Shown here piece by piece: positions 42,961 through 52,309 of a stretch of DNA of 64,000 nucleotides; positions within the stretch are counted from its first letter, which is position 1; each line of letters opens with the position of its first letter. The position numbers and the translations under genes are program-made. The DNA comes from JBAZWE01 sp041658605 (GTDB taxonomy: Bacteria > Actinomycetota > Thermoleophilia > BMS3ABIN01), in the NCBI GenBank assembly GCA_041658605.1, contig JBAZZU010000004.1, positions 1 through 64,000 on the forward strand. Direction: 5' to 3'. The notes beneath the pieces were generated by a model, which was not told the DNA's origin, searched no databases, and saw only the letters and a program-made list of their open reading frames with translations.

Positions 42961-45039
42961 TTATTTGTATGCGCCATGCAGGCGTCCGGTGGTCTCGCGA
43001 ACTTTCTCCCTTAGAGTCTCCGGGGAGAGCAGGACAGCCTCACCGCAGTATCTCAGGATCTCGTCTACCATCCAGTCCTCCTGAAAATATGCGATTTCTC
43101 CAAGCAGTGAGCCGTCCTCGAGCATTTGGGTGCCGGGCTGTTTCTCGTGGACCCATCGCGCCACCACGGGACTGAACCAGACCTTTGCCTTCCGCGGCGC
43201 CTCCCTGCCGGATGGAAAGCGTGGATCGCTGCGGTAGGGGTCGAGGTCGAGGGTGCGCGGCTCGAAGCTCTCGTCGAGCAGGCGCGCGCTTCTGATCATC
43301 TCGAAGCGGAAGGTGCGGACGGCGTCGCGGTTGCGGCACCAGGCGACGAGATACCAGTTGCCCTTGGCGCCGCTGACAAGGTATGGCTCGATAATCCGCG
43401 CCTCCATTTTGCCGGTCACGCTGGACAGGTACTCTATCTCCACAAGCCGCTTTTCCGCCATGCCGCGATTGATGGCGCGGCAGATCTCGTAATCCTCTTT
43501 TTCGTCATCCCCGACTGGTATCGACTCGGTGTCGTCGAGGCCGCCGGCGGCCTGGATTATCTTATCGCGGGCGCTTTCCAGCGAAGGGAACTGTCCCGCC
43601 AGTATCTGCTGTCCCACCAGGTCGATAGCCAGCAGCATCGCGCGGGCTTCACGGGGCGTCAGGCGCGGCGGCTTCTTCAAGAGGTCGCCATGGGGAAAAT
43701 ATTCCACTTTCAGGGAGTCGCCCTCGATCACTCCACTTATCAGGTAACCGCCAAAATCGGCACTGACGATCGAAAGCGCCGACATCGCGTTGGCCAGCTC
43801 GGACCTGTCAAAACCGAGGTCGCGGCAGACGTCATCCAGGGGCAGGGTGACGAATTCCTCGCCCTCCAGCCTGTCCATCAGATACGTGACGGTTTTTGCC
43901 AGCTGCGTGAATCTCTCGGGTTCCACCTGCGGGCCGCCGCTTCTTTCTGCGGCCTGGCTGGTAGCGGCTGGCGCTGTTACCGGCGCCGCTGGCTCGGGCG
44001 CCGTTCCTTCGTGCAGGCTGGCTACTGTGTCGAGGGTGGTGGCCATCACCGCTCGCAGCTCGGGCGGGCCGGCAAGGCGTGAATCGGCGCTGCGGGCCAG
44101 CACCAGCGAGCATAGCTGGACGCCGTCCGAGTATTTGGTGCGCAGGGTGGCCGAGCCGTCATCGTGATGCTCGATCTCGCCGAGTGAGGAAAGGTTGTTG
44201 CCGGCCCACCAGCCATAACGGGGTGAAAAATCGATCTCGGCGGTGCCCTCTGCCGGTCCGAGCTGCCAGGGCGCGAGGTTGGCATAATCCCGCGCGTTGA
44301 AATCGTCCGGCACTGCGAAGTCGTGGCTCTTTTTGGACAGGTTGGTTATCCTGCCGTTTATGCGCCGCAGCTTGAAGATGCGGATGGCTTTCCGTTCGTG
44401 GGACCAGCCCACCATGTACCAGTCGTCGCGCGTATACATCATGGAATACGGGTCGACCACACGCTCCTCGACTGCGTCGCTGCCGAAGGAGTGATACGAG
44501 AACCTGATGGTCTTGCGGTTCGACTTCGCGTCTTCGATCCGGGCGAGGCGCTTTGCCGCCTCGTCGTCAAAACCGGAAGAGGCGAGGTCCACGCAGACAA
44601 AGCTTGCCCCGGGGTCCTCGAGCGTGTTGCCGGTGCCGAGAGCCAGGCTCTGCAGCGCCAGGCGCAGCAGATTGCTGTAGGCGAACTGGCCGTCGAGCAG
44701 GTAGAGGCAGGCATGCAGCGACGCCAGCTCCTCGCGGGAAAAGGGCACCGGCGGCAGGAAGAAGTTCTCCGGCGGCAGGCTGTAGACATCGCCTTCCCCG
44801 TACTCGTCGCGCTCGCTCCTGATCTCGATGCCCAGGTTCGCGAGGTCGTCGCGGTCGGAAAAGAAACGGCGCGCGAAGGTCTCCGGGCTCGGGTTTACGC
44901 CATATCCTTCTACGCATCGCCGTATATCGTCGGCGCCGATCCCGCGGCCGTTGACCGCCATCAGGTAGGTGACGAGCGACAGCTGTCTGACGAGCTTGTT
45001 CTTGTCCTTGGGAGAGCCTTTTTTCTTGACGCTGGCCAT
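42961..45039 (-). CDS. pafBC: Fused PafB-PafC WYL-domain transcriptional regulator
   Basis: 692 aa. Two homologous halves, each with a winged HTH, a central WYL domain and a WCX tail. Half 1: LVRQLSLVTYLMAVNGRG, then VDPYSMMYTRDDWYMVGWSHERKAIRIFKL. Half 2 from ~380: TQLAKTVTYLMDRL, then IEPYLVSGAKGNWYLVAWCRNRDAVRTFRFEMI. This is PafB followed by PafC in one chain. In mycobacteria PafBC activates LexA-independent DNA-damage genes. An Ala/Pro-rich linker joins the halves. ATG 45039 has GGAAAG six bases before; the longer frame starts at TTG 45078. It is divergent from the addBA genes, a fitting neighbour. Confidence 0.88.
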   Translation of the reverse strand: MASVKKKGSPKDKNKLVRQLSLVTYLMAVNGRGIGADDIRRCVEGYGVNPSPETFARRFFSDRDDLANLGIEIRSERDEYGEGDVYSLPPENFFLPPVPFSREELASLHACLYLLDGQFAYSNLLRLALQSLALGTGNTLEDPGASFVCVDLASSGFDDEAAKRLARIEDAKSNRKTIRFSYHSFGSDAVEERVVDPYSMMYTRDDWYMVGWSHERKAIRIFKLRRINGRITNLSKKSHDFAVPDDFNARDYANLAPWQLGPAEGTAEIDFSPRYGWWAGNNLSSLGEIEHHDDGSATLRTKYSDGVQLCSLVLARSADSRLAGPPELRAVMATTLDTVASLHEGTAPEPAAPVTAPAATSQAAERSGGPQVEPERFTQLAKTVTYLMDRLEGEEFVTLPLDDVCRDLGFDRSELANAMSALSIVSADFGGYLISGVIEGDSLKVEYFPHGDLLKKPPRLTPREARAMLLAIDLVGQQILAGQFPSLESARDKIIQAAGGLDDTESIPVGDDEKEDYEICRAINRGMAEKRLVEIEYLSSVTGKMEARIIEPYLVSGAKGNWYLVAWCRNRDAVRTFRFEMIRSARLLDESFEPRTLDLDPYRSDPRFPSGREAPRKAKVWFSPVVARWVHEKQPGTQMLEDGSLLGEIAYFQEDWMVDEILRYCGEAVLLSPETLREKVRETTGRLHGAYK

Positions 45040-45280
45040 GAAATACTTTCCGTCCGCCCGGCAGGATAGGATATTCAAGTCATTGTATCCCGCGAGTGAC
45101 CCACTGGAAAGAGCTCACCGGCCACAATTGACATCGGAACTCAATATTTTTCAGCGCATCCGGGCCACGGGGCGTATAATTGGCGCATCGATAAACGGGA
45201 GATTTCGCAGACCGCGAAATGAGTCGCGTTCCGCGACGATCCGGCTGAAACCGTTTCTGGTTCGGGCTATGGGAGGCAGC

Positions 45281-45427
45281 ATGAAACTGACATCATCTCT
45301 ATACCGTGCGGCGAGGCTCTTACGTAACGTCGAAGTCATCACCTCGGGTAATCCGAAGAAGATGGCCCGTCGGGTGAAGAACATAGTGGTCGGACGCACG
45401 ATCTTCAGGCGGATAAACAGGTGGTAG
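45281..45427 (+). CDS. 48-aa basic protein of actinobacterial type
   Basis: GGAGG lies four bases before ATG. MKLTSSLYRAARLLRNVEVITSG then NPKKMARRVKNIVVGRTIFRR: a helical, strongly basic protein. The pattern KLYRAAR...SGNPK..RR.KN...GR is one I associate with short conserved actinobacterial proteins of unknown function. A TATAAT at 45175-45180 may start its transcript. addB follows 58 bases on. Confidence 0.7.
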   Translation: MKLTSSLYRAARLLRNVEVITSGNPKKMARRVKNIVVGRTIFRRINRW

Positions 45428-45485
45428 ACGGCATGACTCAAATTTCCTGTTTAAATATAGCCGGGTGCTTGCGGGCGGTTTTGTC

Positions 45486-48400
45486 ATGCGCCGGCGTAAG
45501 AGACGCGGCAGCGTGACGCTGAAGCTTTTATGCGGGCCGGCCGGTTCGGGAAAAACCGCCCGCGCCATCGATGCTTTCCTGGAAGCGCTTGAGCGCGGTG
45601 AACGGACCGTGTTCATCGCGCCCGGCGGTCCGGACGCGCGGCATTTTGAGAGGCAGATAATCCGGGCGCTCGGCGATGATAATAATCCGGGCGTGCTCAG
45701 CGGTGGGAGGGTGATCACTTTCGGCGGGCTGTGCCGGGAAATACTGGCGGCGGCCGAGCCGGACGCGCGGTTCCTGAGCGGCAACGAACGTTTTCTGCTC
45801 CTGCGCGCGATAGTCGATACGACAGATAATCTTCACAGCCTCGCGCCTTCGTCGACTTTCGACGGCTTCGTGAATGCGCTGGCCGGACTTCTTGGAGAGA
45901 TGGAGCTGCTCGGCATCGACGCGACCCGGATGGGAGAATCGCTCCGTTCGTGGGCCGGGAACGATGAATGGCGCCAGGGTCTCAACAAGGACCTGTACCG
46001 GTTTTTTGAAAGTTACGAGGCCGCTCTCAGGGACAAGGGAATATATGACTCCCAGCTTGCGCAAAGGCAGGCATTGGCAGCCTTTGAGGAAAACCCGGCG
46101 CTGCTTGAACACGAAACGGTCATCATCGACGGTTTCTGGGATTTCACGCTGATTCAGCACGAATTCATCGAGCAGATGTCCTCAGCCGCGAATAGCTTGC
46201 TGGTCACACTTCCTTTTGTCGCCGGGCGCGTGGCGTATCTTGCCCCGGCGGGACATATCGAGCGGCTGAAAGCGCTGGACGGCGCACAGACCGAAATACT
46301 GGAGCCGCCCGCAAAAAGCGACCACGCGCCGGCGCTGTTGCATCTTATGGACAGCCTCTTTGAAGAAGATCCTGGGAAGGTCTCAGCATCAGGCGCTGTT
46401 TTCAGGATGAAAGGCGCGGGCTCACGGGGCCAGGCCACGATGGTCGCCGCGGAGATCCTGAACCTGTGGCGCGGGGGCCAGGACCTGGACGAGATCGCCA
46501 TAGTCTGCCGCAGCCTCGAACAGGACATGTATTCGATCGCTGCCGCCCTCGAGGAATTCGGCGTACCCTATGATCTGCCCGCGCCGGTTCCGCTCACCGC
46601 GACCGCCGTGGGCAGAACCGTGATGGCCGCACTGGATTTCGCTGCTGGCAGCAGATCCCGCGACAGCCTGTTCGCCTATCTGCGCAGCCCGTTTTCCGAC
46701 ATTCCCCGCGAAAAAGTGGACGAATTCGATCGCCGCTGCCGGCTCTTTGCGATCGAGGATACCTACGACCTTCTGATGGAATGCAAGATACGCTGCGGTG
46801 ATCCGCTGGAAGAAATCAACCGGCTGGCGTCAGCGGCAGCGAAAGGCGTCGAGGCGCTGGGAGGCGAGCTCTGCCGGTTCGTAAGATCATTTTTCAAAAA
46901 GCAGCATTATATCGACGACGCGTCGTCGGAGACACTGAAGATTGATATCCTCGCTCTCGAAAGCCTGAACGCATTATGTGACGAGGCCGGTATTGCCGGG
47001 AAGATCATCGAGGGCGCGGCGCCTTTGCCTGACGGGAAGGAGCGCGGGAACACGGACAGCGCCGGCCTGTTGCTGCGTGGCATCCGGCAGGCCTCAATCA
47101 GGATGCCCGCCCTGACGCACCGGAACTGCGTGCGCCTTCTGGATCCGCACCGGATACTCAACCAGCATTTCAACGTGATTTTCGTATGTGGCCTTCTGGA
47201 AAAACAGTTTCCCAGCCTCGGCCGCGAGGACTCTTTTTTTTCCGACGCCGACCGCCGCGAGCTTGGCGGCAATTATGGCCTCGCCCTGGACAGCCGCGAA
47301 GGCAGGCTGGACGAAGAGCGCTTCCTTTACCACCGCACATTAAGCCGCGCGCGCGACAGGGTATACCTCTGCTATCCGGCCTGTGACAAGGAAGGAAAGC
47401 CGACCATCCCGTCGCTGTTCGTCGATGACACCCTCGACCTTTTTGAGAAAGATTCCATTACTCGCCGCGAAATGAAGATAGGCGACCTGACCTTCGCGCC
47501 CGGTGAGGCGCCGACCGCTGAACAGGCGGTGCGCTCGCTGGCGCTGCTGTCGGGAACGGCTGAGAAAACAGACAGGGTGCTCATCGAAGCAGCCGCGGCC
47601 GCCGGGCTGGGCGCAAGGCTTGAAAAAGTCCTCGGTGCGTGCGTGACAAGCGGACCCGTCATCAGCGATCCCGGGGTTATCGCAAGGCTTGCTGAGATGG
47701 ACTCCTTCAGGGTAACGGAGCTCCAGCGCTACCTGAAATGCCCTTTCAGGTATTTCGTCGAGAAGGTCCTCGATCCCACCGACATGGAGCCCCCGGGCCA
47801 CGGCAAAAAACGCGGTCAGGTCATGCACGATGTTTTGTGCAAGTTCGGGGCACAGCTCAAAAGGTCGGAGCTCTATCTCAACGATCCGGGCGTAAAGCCG
47901 GAGCAGATCGCTGAAGTCAGGCGCCAGATGGCGGGATATATCGAGGAAGAACTTATCGACGCCGGTTCCGACCTCGAGACTCTGATACTGAAGGAGGAAC
48001 TGACCTGGCACCTCAACCGATACATCGACAGGGAGATCGCGAGCGTGCGGCCTCTGAAATATTACGACTTCGAGGTCAGCTTCGGCGCTTCCACCAGCAA
48101 ATGCGGCGGAAAGAACGATACGGACAACGTTCTGCCCATTGGAGACTTCAATCTCCGCGGACGGCTCGACCGCGTCGACTGGCAGGGTGACAGGGATAAT
48201 GCCCTGGTCATCGACTACAAGGCATCTAAGCAGGTCTCCTCGTTTTCCAGTTTCGAGAAGGACAGGGAGATCCAGCTTCCGCTCTATATCCTGGCTCTGC
48301 GGGAAGCTTTTGGCCTGACGCCGATCGGCGGCGAGTACTATTCGCTCAGGGGGGAAACGCGCCGCGGGCTATATCTTGAAGGTTTCGACGAGCTGATTGG

Positions 48401-48629
48401 ATCCTCGTCGTCTGAGATGAGCAAAAAGGATATTGTCGACAGCGAAACCTTCGAACAGGCGCTTGAGACGGCGAAGACACTGGCAAGCGAGGCAGCAGCC
48501 GGCATCCGCACGGGAAGTTTTTCAACTGCGCTTCTGAATTCAAGAACCGAATGCGAATGGTGCGGCCTGTCCAGTGTCTGCCGCAACAAGTCGCTCCCCG
48601 AAATGATTGATGGGCTCGCGGATGACTGA
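45486..48629 (+). CDS. addB: AddB-like helicase/nuclease subunit
   Basis: 1047 aa. N-terminal Walker A LLCGPAGSGKTARAIDAF, degraded helicase body, then a C-terminal PD-(D/E)XK nuclease: FRVTELQRYLKCPFRYF, GRLDRVDWQ, ALVIDYKAS, IQLPLYILALREAF. Cys in YLKCPFR and three Cys in ECEWCGLSSVCRN form the Fe-S ligand set of AddB. With AddA it resects double-strand breaks for RecA. Start uncertain (GTG 45465, ATG 45486 or GTG 45513, none with a good site). Its TGA overlaps the addA ATG. Confidence 0.85.
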   Translation: MRRRKRRGSVTLKLLCGPAGSGKTARAIDAFLEALERGERTVFIAPGGPDARHFERQIIRALGDDNNPGVLSGGRVITFGGLCREILAAAEPDARFLSGNERFLLLRAIVDTTDNLHSLAPSSTFDGFVNALAGLLGEMELLGIDATRMGESLRSWAGNDEWRQGLNKDLYRFFESYEAALRDKGIYDSQLAQRQALAAFEENPALLEHETVIIDGFWDFTLIQHEFIEQMSSAANSLLVTLPFVAGRVAYLAPAGHIERLKALDGAQTEILEPPAKSDHAPALLHLMDSLFEEDPGKVSASGAVFRMKGAGSRGQATMVAAEILNLWRGGQDLDEIAIVCRSLEQDMYSIAAALEEFGVPYDLPAPVPLTATAVGRTVMAALDFAAGSRSRDSLFAYLRSPFSDIPREKVDEFDRRCRLFAIEDTYDLLMECKIRCGDPLEEINRLASAAAKGVEALGGELCRFVRSFFKKQHYIDDASSETLKIDILALESLNALCDEAGIAGKIIEGAAPLPDGKERGNTDSAGLLLRGIRQASIRMPALTHRNCVRLLDPHRILNQHFNVIFVCGLLEKQFPSLGREDSFFSDADRRELGGNYGLALDSREGRLDEERFLYHRTLSRARDRVYLCYPACDKEGKPTIPSLFVDDTLDLFEKDSITRREMKIGDLTFAPGEAPTAEQAVRSLALLSGTAEKTDRVLIEAAAAAGLGARLEKVLGACVTSGPVISDPGVIARLAEMDSFRVTELQRYLKCPFRYFVEKVLDPTDMEPPGHGKKRGQVMHDVLCKFGAQLKRSELYLNDPGVKPEQIAEVRRQMAGYIEEELIDAGSDLETLILKEELTWHLNRYIDREIASVRPLKYYDFEVSFGASTSKCGGKNDTDNVLPIGDFNLRGRLDRVDWQGDRDNALVIDYKASKQVSSFSSFEKDREIQLPLYILALREAFGLTPIGGEYYSLRGETRRGLYLEGFDELIGSSSSEMSKKDIVDSETFEQALETAKTLASEAAAGIRTGSFSTALLNSRTECEWCGLSSVCRNKSLPEMIDGLADD

Positions 48630-51600
48630 CATCGAACTTACACCCGATCAGCTGAAGGCCATCGAGACCCTGGACGGGCCGGTCTTCGTGGCCGCAGGGG
48701 CCGGGTCCGGCAAGACTGGGGTCGTGACCCGCCGTTTTGTCCACGCCATCGCGACCGGATATGCCGCCGTGGATGAGATCCTCACGATCACATTCACAAA
48801 GAAAGCCGCGGCGGAGATGATGGAGCGGATTCGAGGATACCTCAGGACGGAACCGGCCGACGATGCCGGTCTGGCCAGGATGGCCGAGGCCTACCGCGAA
48901 ATAGAGCTCGCCCAGATCAGTACCATCGACAGTTTCTGCGCCTCGCTGCTGCGGGCCAATGCCCTGGCGGCGGGTATAGACCCCAATTTCACCGCTGTCG
49001 ATGATTCCCAGGCCGGGCTGATCAGGGAAGAAGTATTCGACGACTGCTTAAAGCGGCTTGTAAGTGACAGGAGCGCCGAAGCTGTCGAGTTCATAGCGGC
49101 ATATGACCCGAACCTCAACGGCGCCCTCTTTGAAACCATCACCGATGTATATGCGGACCTTCGCAGCCAGGGTAAAAAAGTGACTCTGCCGTACCCGGAG
49201 CTTCCGGATATCGTGCTGGCGGAGCGGGAGCTTCTGGAAGTGACCATTGCCGCGCGCGAGGCCGCTACTCAAATCTCGGAACCTAACGGTAATCAGTCAA
49301 AAGGACTGGAAAAGCTGGCGCGACTTGAACTGGCCCTGGCGGAAAGTGATCCAGCCCTGCGGGTTCACCAGGCCGAAATGAAAGAAATCAGACCTGGCAG
49401 CATGGGGCCTGCCAAAGAGGCGTTCTCCCTGCTGGAAGAGCCACGCGTGGCTTTCGTCAACGCGGTCCGTTCCAGTATCGCGCTGAAAACGCTAGGTCTT
49501 TTCCGCGAGCTGCTCGAGTCTTTCAATCGAAAATACGCTGAAGCGAAACATGAACGCGGCGTGCTGGACTTTGCCGACCTCGCCGTGCGGACAAGGGATC
49601 TGCTCAGGGACAAACCTGAAATCGCTAAGAGGGTCTCGTCCCGGTACAGGTTGATCATGGTCGACGAGTTTCAGGACACCAACGCGCTTCAGCACGAGTT
49701 GATCGAGCTGATCGCCAACGATAACCTCTTCCTGGTCGGCGACGAGAACCAGGCTATCTACGGTTTCCGTTACGCCGATGTTGAGCTTTTCAGGAAAGAG
49801 AAGGAAAAGGCGCGGGAAAAAGATTACCTGATAGAGCTTAAGAACAACTTCCGCAGCCAGTCGCAGATCATCGATTTCGCCGATCACGTCTTCAATCGCG
49901 AGAGCATGCTGGCTCCGGGCTATCTCGAGCTTGAAGCCTCCGCTCCGCTGGAAGAGGAATACGAGGAATGCCGCGTCGAGGTGATTCTCGTCGACAGCAG
50001 GCGAAACGATAAAAAAATAGGCCTGGAAGCAGTCAAAAAAGACATCACGCGCCCCGCGGAAGCGCAGCTTATTGCCGAGAGGCTGAATGAGCTTTTTAAA
50101 GAAGGTTATTCGAAAAGCGATGTGGCCATTCTGATGAAGACGAAAACAGACGCCGAGATCTATCGCAACGCCCTGGACCGCGCGGGCATCGAAAATTACT
50201 TCTCCGTGGGATCGAGTTATTTCGGCAAGCTCGAAGTAAACGACGTTCTCAACATACTCAAACTGATCATCAACCCACTTGACGATATCGCCATGCTGGC
50301 CGTCCTGCGTTCTCCGCTTGCGGGGGTCAGCGACAACGCCCTCTACTGGCTGCGCCAGAAATGCGAGGGGGACGATCCCAAGTTCCACCCGATCTGGCCG
50401 ACCCTCAACTCACTTGACCGTTTCGAGCACCTGGACGTTGAGGACCGCGCAAAGCTATCCGGTTTCGCCGCCTGGCTGGGCGAGTTGCGCCAGGTTGCCG
50501 GGAGGCTGACCCTGCGCGGGCTCGTGCATGGAATCGTCAATCATGGCGATTACGCGGCGATGATGGCTGCCGGTCCCGAAGGCAGGCAGAACCTGGCGAA
50601 CCTGTTGAAGCTGCTGGACCTGGCCGGTGATTTTGAGATCTCGTGGGGGAACGACCTCAAGCAGTTCACGGATTTTCTCGAGCACCAGAAGGATACCGAG
50701 GTTCGTGAGATAGAGGCGCCGACTGAGGCTGAGGGCGTTGACGCCGTCCGCATAATGACGATGCACAGCGCCAAGGGCCTCGAATTCCCCCTGGTAGTCC
50801 TGCCCAAACTGGAGGCGAGGGGAAGGAGCTACGGGCCGGATATAATACTCGACCGTGACGGCGGCGACCGCGTCGGAATGAATTTCAAAACCAACGGCGC
50901 TGGCGGCGGCAAAGCTTTTGCCTACGGGGAACTCAAGGACGAGGCGGTCATCCGTAACAGGCGAGAGGGCAAGCGCCTGGGCTACGTGGCCATTACCAGG
51001 GCTCGTAAACATCTGATTCTTTCCGGTGTTGCCGACGCCGAAAAACCGCCCAACATGGAAAAGCAATCCGACCCGCCTTTCGACTGGTTGCGGAGCCTCC
51101 TGCATCTTTACTGGGACCGGGATGAGAACCTTGGCAAAGTCGACCGGATAGAAGACATCAACGGCACGACAGTCGGATTGCAGATCGAAACAGTGCCCGA
51201 AGGGGCGGCAGCCCGCTACCTTCAGGCGCAGGAGAAGCACAGGAGCCTGGAGACGCCGCGAATAGACCCGAAAATCACGGTAATGCCGAAGGCCGCCGTC
51301 TATGTTCCGCCTTCCATCTCTCCCACCGCCCTTGATGCCTTTCGCGCCTGTCCGCGCCGCTACTTCCTGGAGAGGGTCCTGCGTGCGGGCCAGTTGTTCG
51401 AAGACGGCAGGACGGGAAAGGCGGCGGCCGCCACCAGCCTGCTGTCCAATACGGACATGGGTGTGCTGGTCCACAAGATACTGGAAGAGGATCTGCCCGC
51501 GCTTGCGTCAGAACCCGCAACGGCAGAGATGGTCTCCATGAGGGCGCTCCAGGTTCTGGAAAGCGGGGTCGAACTTGCGCCCGCCGATACCAGTCGCGTT

Positions 51601-52125
51601 ATCGGACTCATCGAGAACCTTAGGCGGGCCCCTGTCGCGGCAGAACTTTTCAGAGCGGCAGCAAGCGGCGCTCTGCAGCGCGAGCTGAACTTTTCGACCC
51701 TTCTTGGCAGTACTATCCTTAAGGGCCAGATCGACGCTTATTGCCAGACCGGCGAAGGAGCCCTGGTCGTCGATTACAAGTCTGGCACTCCCGGAGAGGG
51801 ACGCACCACGGCCGAGGCCGCTGAATCTTATCGATACCAGATGACTTCCTACGCACTTGCCGCGATGCGGATGAACCCGGGTACCGTGAAGGTGGTGCTC
51901 GTATATCTGGGAGCGGACGAACCCAGGGAATTCTTACGGGAATTCAGGGCTGACGATATTTCCGGTCTCGAGTCAGAACTGCAGGCGATCATCGACTCGA
52001 TGGCCGATGGGGCCTTCCCGCCTCTCAGCGAATTTGACGCCCACCACTGCTCATGGTGCGTGGCAGGCGGCGATGCAGGGCTTTGCATGAACGCCCGCTT
52101 GCCGGCTTCCTCCGATAGATCTTAA
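48622..52125 (+). CDS. addA: AddA-like UvrD/RecB-type helicase-nuclease
   Basis: 1167 aa. SF1A helicase: Walker A FVAAGAGSGKTGVVTRR, TITFTKKAAAEMMERI (Ia), IMVDEFQDTNALQ (II), LVGDENQAIYGFRYAD (III), VRIMTMHSAKGLEFPLV (V), LGYVAITRARKHLILS (VI). C-terminal nuclease: ISPTALDAFRACPRRYFLE, LKGQIDAY, ALVVDYKSG, YRYQMTSYALA. Unlike usual AddA it also has a Cys set (FRACPRR, HHCSWCVAGGDAGLC) like the Fe-S clamp of AddB. ATG overlaps the addB stop by eight bases (ATGACTGA), so translation is coupled. AdnAB of mycobacteria is the alternative relative. Confidence 0.9.
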   Translation: MTDIELTPDQLKAIETLDGPVFVAAGAGSGKTGVVTRRFVHAIATGYAAVDEILTITFTKKAAAEMMERIRGYLRTEPADDAGLARMAEAYREIELAQISTIDSFCASLLRANALAAGIDPNFTAVDDSQAGLIREEVFDDCLKRLVSDRSAEAVEFIAAYDPNLNGALFETITDVYADLRSQGKKVTLPYPELPDIVLAERELLEVTIAAREAATQISEPNGNQSKGLEKLARLELALAESDPALRVHQAEMKEIRPGSMGPAKEAFSLLEEPRVAFVNAVRSSIALKTLGLFRELLESFNRKYAEAKHERGVLDFADLAVRTRDLLRDKPEIAKRVSSRYRLIMVDEFQDTNALQHELIELIANDNLFLVGDENQAIYGFRYADVELFRKEKEKAREKDYLIELKNNFRSQSQIIDFADHVFNRESMLAPGYLELEASAPLEEEYEECRVEVILVDSRRNDKKIGLEAVKKDITRPAEAQLIAERLNELFKEGYSKSDVAILMKTKTDAEIYRNALDRAGIENYFSVGSSYFGKLEVNDVLNILKLIINPLDDIAMLAVLRSPLAGVSDNALYWLRQKCEGDDPKFHPIWPTLNSLDRFEHLDVEDRAKLSGFAAWLGELRQVAGRLTLRGLVHGIVNHGDYAAMMAAGPEGRQNLANLLKLLDLAGDFEISWGNDLKQFTDFLEHQKDTEVREIEAPTEAEGVDAVRIMTMHSAKGLEFPLVVLPKLEARGRSYGPDIILDRDGGDRVGMNFKTNGAGGGKAFAYGELKDEAVIRNRREGKRLGYVAITRARKHLILSGVADAEKPPNMEKQSDPPFDWLRSLLHLYWDRDENLGKVDRIEDINGTTVGLQIETVPEGAAARYLQAQEKHRSLETPRIDPKITVMPKAAVYVPPSISPTALDAFRACPRRYFLERVLRAGQLFEDGRTGKAAAATSLLSNTDMGVLVHKILEEDLPALASEPATAEMVSMRALQVLESGVELAPADTSRVIGLIENLRRAPVAAELFRAAASGALQRELNFSTLLGSTILKGQIDAYCQTGEGALVVDYKSGTPGEGRTTAEAAESYRYQMTSYALAAMRMNPGTVKVVLVYLGADEPREFLREFRADDISGLESELQAIIDSMADGAFPPLSEFDAHHCSWCVAGGDAGLCMNARLPASSDRS

Positions 52126-52148
52126 AGAAACGTTATCTGATTCTCAAT

Positions 52149-52180
52149 AATGGGTATATTCCCTGCGGGTTGTACCCATT
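52149..52180 (+). terminator. Hairpin after addA
   Basis: Perfect 8-bp arms AATGGGTA / TACCCATT with a 16-base loop, 24 bases after the addA stop, followed by CCTCGCTTTAG. Weak T-tract. Confidence 0.5.
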
Positions 52181-52309
52181 CCTCGCTTTAGTTAAAGGAA
52201 CTTGTGACCGAATGGCCCAATATGTTACAGGCAGCCGCATGGTTTTTTAGCTGCTGGATTCAGGTTGCCGCTGTTCCGGCAGACAAAACTGATCCGGGAG
52301 TCAGATTAA

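Noticed and set aside
45079..45280. Mycobacterial-type PafBC promoter motif before the addBA cluster
   Set aside because: The -10 TATAAT is present, but no TTGTCrGTG-like element lies at the expected distance.
49492..51474. Two long minus-strand ORFs (298 and 339 codons)
   Set aside because: Antisense to addA; no recognisable protein.
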